Positions 1 to 6,202 of a stretch of 9,978 nucleotides of DNA are shown piece by piece. Each line of letters opens with the position of its first letter. Positions within the stretch are counted from its first letter, which is position 1. Source of the DNA: Candidatus Pullichristensenella stercoripullorum (GTDB taxonomy: Bacteria > Bacillota > Clostridia > Christensenellales > Aristaeellaceae); contig DVGE01000250.1 of the NCBI GenBank assembly GCA_018712885.1, positions 1 through 9,978 on the forward strand, given 5' to 3'. The position numbers and the translations under genes are program-made. The notes beneath the pieces are model-generated. The model ran no database searches, was not told the DNA's origin, and was given only the letters and a program-made list of their open reading frames with translations.

Positions 1-91
1 TTTTCACCGCCTGATTTTCTTTCTGGTTGTGTTGATGTGTTTATATTCGACGTGAAGGCTGCCTTTTCCTTTTGGTTTTTTGGGGTTTTTC

Positions 92-128
92 AAAAAAATT
101 GACCGTTGACTGGGGTTTGTCAACGGTC
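92..128 (-). terminator. Rho-independent terminator of htpG
   Basis: Read on the minus strand, a perfect 10-bp inverted repeat (arms GACCGTTGAC and GTCAACGGTC at 119-128 and 101-110, loop of 8) is followed by AATTTTTTT at 92-100. It lies about 40 bases past the htpG stop codon. A second GC-only hairpin (arms at 132-140 and 146-154, 9 bp, loop of 5) lies between the stop codon and this terminator; it lacks a T-tract and may protect the 3' end of the message. Positions 1-91 beyond the terminator are AT-richer than the rest of the window and contain no gene I can support. Confidence 0.88.
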
Positions 129-167
129 TGAGCGGCGGGGGAGAGCCCCGCCGCCGCTTCCGGACGC

Positions 168-2027
168 CTATTTTTCGATCAGCATCGTCAAAAGCGCGTT
201 GCTGCGCTTGAGGAACTCGACCATGCGGTCGGCCACCAGCGGCTGCCGCGCCATCTCCGCCAGGTCGAACACCTGCGCGCAGAGCTGCTGCGTCTTTTCG
301 CCGTCTTCCTGCTTTTCCAGATACTTGACCACCGGATGCTTGCGGTTGAGCACCAGCGTGCGCTTCTCCGGCAGGTTCATGTCGCGGCCCCACTGCCGGG
401 ACATCTCGGTCAGCCGGCGGGACTGCTCGTCCACGGTGATCATGGCGATGAGGTCGTCGGACTTGAAGGGCTTTGCCTCCACGGTCAACTGTTCGTCGCC
501 CGTAGCCTTTTTGAACATTTCGCCCAGGCGCTTGAGATCTTCCTCGGCCATGGCGTCGCCCTCGTCGGTAAGGCCGTCGGCGGCGGCGTCCACGCGCAGG
601 AACTTGAGCTTCTGCTCGCGCTCGGTGTACTCCAGGAAGCTGATGAAGTTGTTGTCGATCAGCGTGTCGAGCAGCACCACGTCCTTGCCCTGCTCGGTGT
701 AGAGGCGGATCATCTGCGCCTGCCGCTTTTCGTCGCTGGCATAGTAGACGGTGGTCTCCTCGCCGGGGCAATCCTTGTTCTTGTATTCTTCCAGCGTCAG
801 GTACTCGCCCGCCGAGGTCTTGTACAGAAGCGCCGGCTTGACGCGCTCGTAGAACTTCTCGTCGCGGATGCAGCCGTACTTGACGAAGGGATGGATATCG
901 TCCCAGTACTTCTGATAGTCCTCGCGGCGGTTGTTGAACTCGGAGAGCAGGCGGTCGGCCACCTTGCGGGTGATGTAGGCCGCCATCTTCTTAACGTACC
1001 CGTCGTTCTGCAAAAACGAGCGGGAAACGTTGAGCGGCAGGTCGGGGCAGTCGATGACGCCCTTGAGCAGCATGAGGAACTCAGGGATGACTTCCTTGAT
1101 GTTGTCCGCCACGAACACCTGGTTGTTGTACAGCTTGATGACGCCTTCGTTGGCCGTGAACTCGTTTTTGAGCTTGGGGAAGTAGAGGATGCCCTTGAGG
1201 TTGAAGGGATACTCGGCGTTTAAGTGGATCCAGAACAGGGGCTCGTCGTAGTCGTGGAACACCTTGTGGTAGAACTCGTGGTACTCCTCGTCCTTGACAT
1301 CCGCCGGGCGCTTCAGCCACAGGGGATGGATGTCGTTGATCTGCTCCGGCTGGGGCGCTTCCTTCTCTTCCTCGCCTTCCTTGGGCGCTTTCACTTCCGA
1401 TACGTAGATCGGTACGGGCATGAACTGGCAGTGCTTCTCCAGCGTCTGCCGCAGCGTCCACAGATTGGCGAACTCCTTGTCCTCATCGTTCAAATACAGC
1501 GTGATGGACGTGCCGCGCGCCGCGCGGTCGGAGTCCTCCAGATCGTACTGCATGCCATCCTCGCTCGTCCAGCGCACGGCCTGCGCGCCTTCCTGATAGC
1601 TCTTTGTGTCGATGACGACCTTCTTAGAGACCATGAACGCCGAGTAGAAGCCCAGGCCGAAGTGGCCGATGATGCCGCTCTCGCCGTCCTCGGGCTTGTA
1701 CTTTTTCAAAAACTCCTCCGCGCCGGAGAACGCCACCTGCGCGATGTACTTTTTGACCTCCTCGGCGGTCATGCCGATGCCGTTGTCGGTAAAGGTAAGC
1801 GTGCCCTTTTCCGCGTCGGCTACCACGTCGATGCGCCAGGGCGCTTCGCCCTCCTCGGGCGCGAGGCTCGCCTCGCCCATCGAAATCAGGCGCTTCATCT
1901 TGCTCACCGCGTCGCAGCCGTTGGAGACAAGCTCGCGCACAAATATATCCTTGTCGGAATACAGCCACTTTTTGATGACCGGCATGATATTCTCGGCGTT
2001 GATGGAGATCGTTCCACGTTCGGCCAT
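168..2027 (-). CDS. htpG: Molecular chaperone HtpG (Hsp90)
   Basis: This is the cytosolic ATP-dependent Hsp90 chaperone that remodels client proteins, usually with DnaK. The 619-residue product has the usual bacterial length. Visible GHKL ATPase motifs are RELVSN with catalytic Glu32 (residues 31-36), DNGIGM (81-86) and the glycine-rich lid IGHFGLGFYSAF (120-131). The middle domain carries SRSFLQ (335-340), whose Arg336 corresponds to the ATP-contacting arginine of the family. An acidic, lysine-rich stretch at about 213-228 marks the N-to-middle linker region. I chose the ATG at 2027 rather than the in-frame ATG at 2042 because GGAGGCG ends 6 bases before it, and the longer form would place that ribosome binding site inside the coding sequence. 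The gene is monocistronic: its own promoter and CIRCE lie upstream and a terminator follows. A CIRCE implies HrcA repression under non-stress conditions. No damage is visible. Confidence 0.97.
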   Translation of the reverse strand: MAERGTISINAENIMPVIKKWLYSDKDIFVRELVSNGCDAVSKMKRLISMGEASLAPEEGEAPWRIDVVADAEKGTLTFTDNGIGMTAEEVKKYIAQVAFSGAEEFLKKYKPEDGESGIIGHFGLGFYSAFMVSKKVVIDTKSYQEGAQAVRWTSEDGMQYDLEDSDRAARGTSITLYLNDEDKEFANLWTLRQTLEKHCQFMPVPIYVSEVKAPKEGEEEKEAPQPEQINDIHPLWLKRPADVKDEEYHEFYHKVFHDYDEPLFWIHLNAEYPFNLKGILYFPKLKNEFTANEGVIKLYNNQVFVADNIKEVIPEFLMLLKGVIDCPDLPLNVSRSFLQNDGYVKKMAAYITRKVADRLLSEFNNRREDYQKYWDDIHPFVKYGCIRDEKFYERVKPALLYKTSAGEYLTLEEYKNKDCPGEETTVYYASDEKRQAQMIRLYTEQGKDVVLLDTLIDNNFISFLEYTEREQKLKFLRVDAAADGLTDEGDAMAEEDLKRLGEMFKKATGDEQLTVEAKPFKSDDLIAMITVDEQSRRLTEMSRQWGRDMNLPEKRTLVLNRKHPVVKYLEKQEDGEKTQQLCAQVFDLAEMARQPLVADRMVEFLKRSNALLTMLIEK

Positions 2028-2060
2028 ACTTATCGCCTCCATGTTTTTGATTGCATAAGT

Positions 2061-2089
2061 ATTTTAGTACGGAAGGCGGAGCTTGTCAA
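2061..2089 (-). promoter_or_regulatory. Vegetative (sigma-A type) promoter of htpG
   Basis: On the minus strand, TTGACA (2084-2089) is followed after exactly 17 bases by TAAAAT (2061-2066), a perfect -35 and a 5/6 -10 hexamer. Transcription should begin near 2054, giving a leader of about 27 bases that contains the GGAGGCG ribosome binding site. This is the strongest promoter match in the window. Confidence 0.85.
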
Positions 2090-2096
2090 TCACTTT

Positions 2097-2123
2097 TTAG
2101 CACTCTTTTGCCTAGAGTGCTAA
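2097..2123. promoter_or_regulatory. CIRCE operator (HrcA binding site)
   Basis: TTAGCACTC (2097-2105), nine spacer bases (2106-2114) and GAGTGCTAA (2115-2123) match the CIRCE consensus without a mismatch. CIRCE is the operator of the heat-shock repressor HrcA. It sits 7 bases upstream of the -35 box of the htpG promoter, at roughly -43 to -69 relative to the predicted start, rather than over or downstream of the promoter as at most groESL and dnaK operons. It is about 100 bases from the divergent phnD promoter, so htpG is the likely target. hrcA itself is not in this window. Confidence 0.95.
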
Positions 2124-2220
2124 AATTAACATGTCGCATACACATGCGCGCCGCTGCGTTTTCGCGTCGTAGAAATATCGCAATGCAGTAATAATTTCGC
2201 CTTAATTTACATTTTCAATG

Positions 2221-2249
2221 TTGCGCGGCCGCCGCCTATGTGCTATATT
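2221..2249 (+). promoter_or_regulatory. Probable promoter of the phn operon
   Basis: TTGCGC (2221-2226), a 17-base spacer and TATATT (2244-2249) resemble a sigma-A promoter. A TG dinucleotide one base before the -10 (2241-2242) makes it an extended -10 type that can tolerate the weak -35. A short palindrome, ACATT-TTC-AATGT (2209-2221), touches the -35 and could be an operator, but it is too short to assign. In the leader, CGCGG (2259-2263) can pair with CCGCG (2270-2274) just before the ribosome binding site at 2283-2290. I found no convincing tandem PhoP boxes, only isolated TTAACA and TTTACA hexamers. Confidence 0.6.
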
Positions 2250-2299
2250 CAGCGTGCGCGCGGTAAAGGCCGCGTCAATACCAAAGGAGGTTTTTCCCC

Positions 2300-3340
2300 A
2301 TGAAAAAGGTACTGGTCATCGTTCTGGCGCTGTGTCTGGTCATGGGCGCGGCTGTTGCCGAGGCGACTGCGCATCTGGACAAGCTGACGCTGGAGTTCGT
2401 GCCCTCCAAGGACGCGGACGTCATCATCGCGGGCACCGAGGGCCTGCCGGAGATGCTGCAGGCGGCGCTGCTCGAGCAGGGCTATGAAGTGGACGAGATC
2501 GACATCACCGTGGGCACCAGCTACGAGGCCACCGGTGAGGCGCTGGCCGCCGGCTCCATCGACATCGGCTGGCTGCCGGGCGGCACCTACGCGCTCTACA
2601 GCGACGAGGTGGACGTGATCCTGACCGCCACGCGCGACGGCCTGTCCAACGACTCCACCGATCCGAGCACCTGGAACGGCGACGAGAACAAGACCCTGCC
2701 CACCGACGAGCAGGTCACGTTCTACCGCTCGCTGATCTACGCCGCTCCCTCCGAGTACGGCAAGACGCTGGCCGAGAAGGTCAACAACGGCGAGGCCCTG
2801 ACCTGGGAGGACCTCGATCAGGCCAACTGGGCGGTCCTGAACACCTCCTCCTCCGCGGGCTACATCTACCCCACCCTGTGGCTGATGGAGAACTACGACG
2901 GCAAGCAGATCTCCGACCTTAGCAACGTGCTGACGCTGTCCGGCTACGGCGAGAGCTTCGCGCAGGCCGCCGCCGAGTCCGTGGACATCATCGTCTGCTA
3001 CGCCGACGGCCGCCGCGACTACGAGGCCGCCTGGACGATCCCCACCACCGAGACGGATGAGACCGGCAAGACCGGCATGGGCCGCTCCGACACCATCTGG
3101 AACGAGCTGAACGTCATCGGCGTGACCGAGGGCATCTACAACGACACCGTCTCCATCACCAAGGCCAACCCCGAGGTGTACAACGAGGAGTTCATCACCG
3201 CCATGCAGAACGCTCTGATCAGCGTCATCAACACCCCCGAAGGCCAGGAGGCTTTCTCAGTGTACAGCCACACCGGCTACGCCGTGGCGCAGGATTCCGA
3301 CTATGACGGCGCTCGCGCCGCCCTGCAGGTCGTGCAATAA
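2300..3340 (+). CDS. phnD: Phosphonate/phosphate ABC transporter substrate-binding protein (PhnD family)
   Basis: This is the extracytoplasmic binding protein that delivers ligand to the PhnC-PhnE importer encoded just downstream. It has 346 residues. Residues 1-20 form a Sec signal peptide (lysines at 2-3, hydrophobic core, AVA at 18-20, with an alternative site after ATA at 22-24). The first lobe has the PhnD-like segment GWLPGGTYALY at 90-100, and NTSSSAGYIYP at 181-191 matches the serine-rich loop that grips the phosphonate or phosphate head group in this family. The start is fixed by AAAGGAGG at 2283-2290, 9 bases before ATG. The protein lacks a lipobox cysteine at the signal peptide end, unlike most binding proteins of Gram-positive bacteria. 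The ligand cannot be decided from sequence: phosphonate, phosphate and phosphite binders all occur in this family, and no C-P lyase or phosphonatase gene is in the window. Confidence 0.93.
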   Translation: MKKVLVIVLALCLVMGAAVAEATAHLDKLTLEFVPSKDADVIIAGTEGLPEMLQAALLEQGYEVDEIDITVGTSYEATGEALAAGSIDIGWLPGGTYALYSDEVDVILTATRDGLSNDSTDPSTWNGDENKTLPTDEQVTFYRSLIYAAPSEYGKTLAEKVNNGEALTWEDLDQANWAVLNTSSSAGYIYPTLWLMENYDGKQISDLSNVLTLSGYGESFAQAAAESVDIIVCYADGRRDYEAAWTIPTTETDETGKTGMGRSDTIWNELNVIGVTEGIYNDTVSITKANPEVYNEEFITAMQNALISVINTPEGQEAFSVYSHTGYAVAQDSDYDGARAALQVVQ

Positions 3341-3358
3341 AGCGCGCGCCTTCTCCGT

Positions 3359-3385
3359 GCGGAAGGGGCCAATTGCCCCTTCCGC
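3359..3385 (+). promoter_or_regulatory. Intercistronic hairpin after phnD
   Basis: GCGGAAGGGGC (3359-3369) and GCCCCTTCCGC (3375-3385) form a perfect 11-bp stem with a 5-base loop, 18 bases after the phnD stop codon. No T-run follows, so it is not a canonical intrinsic terminator. A stem at this place is more likely to block 3' exonucleases and keep phnD message longer-lived than the downstream part, or to cause partial attenuation. Confidence 0.6.
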
Positions 3386-3386
3386 G

Positions 3387-3440
3387 CTTTGAGCGAAGCG
3401 AAGCATCCGGCGTCGCCCGGGTTTTTCGCTTCGCTCAAAG
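3387..3440. repeat. REP-like intergenic palindromic repeat
   Basis: CTTTGAGCGAAGCGAA (3387-3402) and TTCGCTTCGCTCAAAG (3425-3440) form a perfect 16-bp inverted repeat around a 22-base centre that is itself partly self-complementary (CCGG at both sides). The TGAGCGAAGCGAA / TTCGCTTCGCTCA core is one I recognise as a recurrent intergenic palindrome of many gut Firmicute genomes; its translation gives the familiar spurious FERSE and RFAQ peptides. That recognition is from memory. Only one copy is present in this window. It follows directly on the hairpin at 3359-3385, between phnD and phnC. Confidence 0.7.
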
Positions 3441-3488
3441 TGCCTGTCTGCATAGAATCGTTCGTCTGTTTGAGAAGGGGTCGTTTGC

Positions 3489-4304
3489 ATGATCGAGTTT
3501 AAGGATGTCTCCAAGGTCTATCCCAATGGCACGCGCGGTCTTTCGCATGTAAACCTGCAGATCGAGCAGGGCGAGTTTGTCGCCGTGATCGGCCTGTCGG
3601 GCGCAGGCAAATCCACGCTGATTCGCACCATCAACCGCATGATCGACCTGACCGAGGGCCAGGTGATCGTGGACGACGTGGACGTGATGACGCTCAAGGG
3701 CCGCTCGCTGCGCCGGTTCCGCCGCAAGATCGGCATGATCTTCCAGTCGTTCAACTTGGTCACGCGCAGCACGGCGCTGAAAAACGTGCTGACCTCCATG
3801 GTCCCGGACATGAACTTCTTCAGCGTGCTGTTCGGCCTGTTTACAAAGCAGCAGAAGCTCAAGGCGCTCACGGCGCTGGACAAGGTGGGCATACTCGACA
3901 AGGCCTACACCCGCTGCGACCAGCTCTCCGGCGGCCAGCAGCAGCGCGTGGCGCTCGCCCGCACGCTCAATCAGGACCCCTCCATCATACTGGCCGACGA
4001 GCCCGTCGCCGCGCTCGACCCGGTGATGGCGCATCAGGTGATGGGCGACTTTAAGCGCATCAATCAGGAGATGGGCATCACCATACTCATCAACATCCAC
4101 CACGTCGACCTGGCGCTGGACTACGCCTCCCGCGTGGTCGGCATCCGCGCCGGCGAGATCGTCTACGACGGCCCCGCGAGCGAGGTCACCCAGGACGTGC
4201 TCACCGCCATCTACGGCGAGAATCCCGTGCCCCATTCGGGCGACGAATCCGCAAAGCAAGGAGGGGCACGCGATGGCGCTGCGAAAGAAGACGGGCGCGA
4301 CTGA
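3489..4304 (+). CDS. phnC: Phosphonate/phosphate ABC transporter ATP-binding protein (PhnC family)
   Basis: This is the nucleotide-binding subunit that powers the importer from the cytoplasmic side. All ABC ATPase motifs are present in its 271 residues: Walker A GLSGAGKST (35-43), Q-loop Gln86, signature LSGGQQQR (146-153), Walker B IILADEP with catalytic Glu171, D-loop ALDP (175-178) and the H-loop His204 in IHHVDLA. The full set of catalytic residues argues for an active enzyme. The start ATG follows AAGGGG (3475-3480) with 8 bases between. Roughly the last 25 residues are a hydrophilic tail beyond the usual ABC fold. The final 32 bases overlap the next gene, whose ribosome binding site lies inside phnC, which suggests translational coupling. 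The gene is separated from phnD by 148 bases holding two hairpins. Confidence 0.96.
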   Translation: MIEFKDVSKVYPNGTRGLSHVNLQIEQGEFVAVIGLSGAGKSTLIRTINRMIDLTEGQVIVDDVDVMTLKGRSLRRFRRKIGMIFQSFNLVTRSTALKNVLTSMVPDMNFFSVLFGLFTKQQKLKALTALDKVGILDKAYTRCDQLSGGQQQRVALARTLNQDPSIILADEPVAALDPVMAHQVMGDFKRINQEMGITILINIHHVDLALDYASRVVGIRAGEIVYDGPASEVTQDVLTAIYGENPVPHSGDESAKQGGARDGAAKEDGRD

Positions 4305-5133
4305 GGCGCGCGAAAAGCTGTTCGACCGCGTGTTCAAGCCGCAGGAAATGCTCCTTCCCAACGGGCACAGCGTGATGCGGCCGCGCTCGCGCCTGCCGCT
4401 GATCTGGGGGGTTATACTGATCGCGATCGCGTGGGCGCTGTGGTTCACGGGGTTTGACGTGTCCATACTCATCGAGCGCGGCTATCAGTTCGGCGTGATC
4501 TTAAAGCGCGTGTTCACGCCGGACATGAGCTACCTGGACAAGGTGTGGAGCCCCCTGTTTGACACGATCAAGATGTCGGTGATCGGCTCCGTGCTGGGAA
4601 GCACGCTGGCGCTGCCCTTCGCGGTGCTCGCCTCCACCAACATCAACAAAAGCCGCGGCGTGGTGGCGGTATTGCGCGTGGTGCTCAACATCGTGCGCAC
4701 GCTGCCCACGCTGGTCATCGCCAGCATATTCGCGCTGATCTTCGGCCTTGGCACGTTCGCGGGCACGGTCGCCATCACGGTGTTCACCTTCGGCATCGTC
4801 GCCAAGATGCTCTACGAGTCCATCGAGACCATCGACATGGGCCCGTTCGAGGCCATGGAGTCCCTGGGCGCGAACAAGTTCCGCGCGTTCTGGTCGGCCT
4901 GCTTTCCGCAGATACTGCCCACCTACCTCTCCCAGTGCCTCTACAGCTTTGAGATCAACGTGCGCGCGGCGGCGATCCTGGGCTATGTGGGTGCGGGCGG
5001 ACTTGGCATACTCATCAACGAGCGCATCGGCTGGCGCGATTACGAGAGCCTCGGAACGGTGCTTCTGACGCTGTTCGTGGTGGTGCTCATCATCGAAAAC
5101 CTGAGCCAGTATCTGCGCTCGAAGCTGAGCTGA
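4273..5133 (+). CDS. phnE: Phosphonate/phosphate ABC transporter permease, first copy (PhnE family)
   Basis: This is a membrane permease subunit, 286 residues long. Hydrophobic segments lie at about 41-60, 98-122, 131-158, 162-180, 230-248 and 258-276. Residues 192-206 (FEAMESLGANKFRAF) are the EAA loop that docks onto the ATPase, and the C-terminal GYVGAGGLG (237-245) is typical of PhnE. It has a longer, charged cytoplasmic N-terminus (about 40 residues) than the second permease. The start ATG is preceded by AAGGAGGGG (4258-4266) with a 6-base gap. It overlaps phnC by 32 bases and is followed after 12 bases by the second permease, so the pair most likely forms a heterodimeric channel. Which of the two is ancestral, and whether they differ in ligand preference, cannot be told here. 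Confidence 0.94.
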   Translation: MALRKKTGATEAREKLFDRVFKPQEMLLPNGHSVMRPRSRLPLIWGVILIAIAWALWFTGFDVSILIERGYQFGVILKRVFTPDMSYLDKVWSPLFDTIKMSVIGSVLGSTLALPFAVLASTNINKSRGVVAVLRVVLNIVRTLPTLVIASIFALIFGLGTFAGTVAITVFTFGIVAKMLYESIETIDMGPFEAMESLGANKFRAFWSACFPQILPTYLSQCLYSFEINVRAAAILGYVGAGGLGILINERIGWRDYESLGTVLLTLFVVVLIIENLSQYLRSKLS

Positions 5134-5145
5134 GGGGGTGGCGAA

Positions 5146-5952
5146 ATGAACAACGTATTGGAAGCGTATCAGTCGCGTCCCCGCCGCTGGTGGAAGACGC
5201 TGCTTGTGACGATCATCGTGGCGATCATACTGGCGTGGTCGGGCTCGTCCATCGAGTTTGAGGGCATCGCCAGCAAGGGAAGCGAGGTCGCCTACGGCAT
5301 CGTCCATGGCATCGCCAACCCCGACCTGGACCTCCTGTTCGGCACGAAGAACACAGACGTTCCCTACCTGCTGCTGGAGACGGTGGCCATCGCGTTTCTG
5401 GGCACGATCTTCGGCGGCATACTGGCCGTGCCGTTCAGCTTCCTCGCCAGCGGCAACATCGTGCCCAAGCCCGTGGCGTTCGTGGTGCGCGCGCTGATAC
5501 TGCTCATCCGCACGATCCCGAGCCTTGTGTGGGCGCTTGTGTGGATCCGCGTGACCGGGCCGGGCGCGTTCTGCGGCGTGGTGACGCAGTCCATCTGCTC
5601 CATCGGCATGATCAGCAAGATGTACATCACCGCCATTGAGGATCTGGACACGCGCATCCTCGAATCCATGGACGCGGCGGGGCTGACCGCCTTCCAGAAG
5701 ATCCGCTACGGCGTGCTGCCGCAGTTGACGGCAAACTTCACCTCTACCATCATCTACCGCTTCGACATCAACATCAAGGACGCGACCACGCTGGGCATCG
5801 TCGGCGCGGGCGGCATCGGCGCGAGCCTCGTGCAGTGCATCTCCTCCCGCCGCTGGAGCATGGTCGGCGCGTTCCTGTGCGGCATGATCGTGCTGATGCT
5901 GGTGATCGAGTTCGCCTCCACGCGCATCCGCCGCAGGCTGGCGCACGGCTGA
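5146..5952 (+). CDS. phnE: Phosphonate/phosphate ABC transporter permease, second copy (PhnE family)
   Basis: This is the second permease, 268 residues long and clearly a diverged paralogue of its neighbour. Hydrophobic segments are at about 16-32, 76-101, 110-136, 144-160, 214-230 and 238-256. The EAA loop is at 173-187 (ESMDAAGLTAFQKIR), followed by GVLPQL, and GIVGAGGIG (217-225) corresponds to GYVGAGGLG of the first copy. The ribosome binding site (AGGGGGTGG, 5133-5141) starts at the last base of the upstream TGA stop codon, a sign of coupled translation. The protein ends in the basic run RIRRRL, as expected for a cytoplasmic C-terminus. It is the last recognisable transport gene. No intrinsic terminator follows, only a 7-bp GC-rich hairpin at 6000-6020 (one G-U pair) without a T-tract. 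Confidence 0.93.
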   Translation: MNNVLEAYQSRPRRWWKTLLVTIIVAIILAWSGSSIEFEGIASKGSEVAYGIVHGIANPDLDLLFGTKNTDVPYLLLETVAIAFLGTIFGGILAVPFSFLASGNIVPKPVAFVVRALILLIRTIPSLVWALVWIRVTGPGAFCGVVTQSICSIGMISKMYITAIEDLDTRILESMDAAGLTAFQKIRYGVLPQLTANFTSTIIYRFDINIKDATTLGIVGAGGIGASLVQCISSRRWSMVGAFLCGMIVLMLVIEFASTRIRRRLAHG

Positions 5953-6064
5953 GCGCGTCAAGTGATTTTTGCGTTTGGGGGCTTTATCAGCGCCCTGGTC
6001 CCGTGGAACCTTTCCGCGGGGTCCTTCGTCTCAATACACGAGTTTATGGCAAGGGAGGGAGACG

Positions 6065-6202
6065 ATGCGCATGAGGATCATCGGCCTGGGCCTGGCGGTC
6101 GCGGCCATGGCGCTGATCTGCGCCGGGCTGTCGCTCGGGCAGGAGATGAGCGTGTTTCGCAAGGCGATCTACATCTGCCTTGAGTGCATCGGCATCGGAT
6201 GA
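6065..6202 (+). CDS. Small membrane protein with C-terminal CxxC motif (CD1871A-like)
   Basis: This 45-residue protein has one hydrophobic segment (about 5-25), a short amphipathic stretch and the tail ICLECIGIG, with Cys38 and Cys41 forming a CxxC only four residues from the end. It closely resembles the small proteins I know as the CD1871A family of CXXC proteins, which accompany iron-sulfur membrane proteins in Clostridia; that assignment is from memory of the family. The start at 6065 follows AAGGGAGGGAG (6051-6061); a second ATG at 6071 is possible. Its TGA overlaps the ATG of the next gene as ATGA (6199-6202), so the two are coupled. The 112 bases before it contain no convincing promoter, so it may be transcribed by read-through from the phn genes. 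The function is unknown; the CxxC pair could relay electrons as a dithiol or bind a metal. Confidence 0.75.
   Translation: MRMRIIGLGLAVAAMALICAGLSLGQEMSVFRKAIYICLECIGIG

Noticed and set aside
1..91. Possible start of another minus-strand gene beyond the left edge (GGCGGTGAAAA near position 1)
   Set aside because: A purine-rich string at the edge is not enough to claim a ribosome binding site when no coding sequence is visible.
2028..2042. Alternative upstream start (ATG at 2042) for htpG
   Set aside because: It would put the GGAGGCG ribosome binding site inside the gene, adds five residues not typical of HtpG, and has no ribosome binding site of its own.
336..2123. Two plus-strand open frames of nearly 300 codons opposite htpG
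   Set aside because: They are mirror frames of htpG with repetitive Val/Leu/Glu composition and no start signals. The second one also runs across the promoter and CIRCE.
2126..2211. Possible PhoP boxes upstream of phnD (TTAACA at 2126, CATACA at 2137, TTTACA at 2206)
   Set aside because: Only one pair has the 11-base spacing and its second member has two mismatches. The hexamers are too far from the promoter and too few to support Pho regulation.
3257..3514. An 85-codon minus-strand frame between phnD and phnC
   Set aside because: Its sequence HFERSEK...RFAQ is simply the translation of the REP-like palindrome, a familiar spurious protein.
3435..5961. Long open frames of 345 and 486 codons on the minus strand opposite the phn genes
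   Set aside because: They are antisense to well-defined transporter genes, carry no recognisable motif, are rich in His, Arg, Asp and Ala as expected for reversed GC-rich codons, and lack ribosome binding sites.
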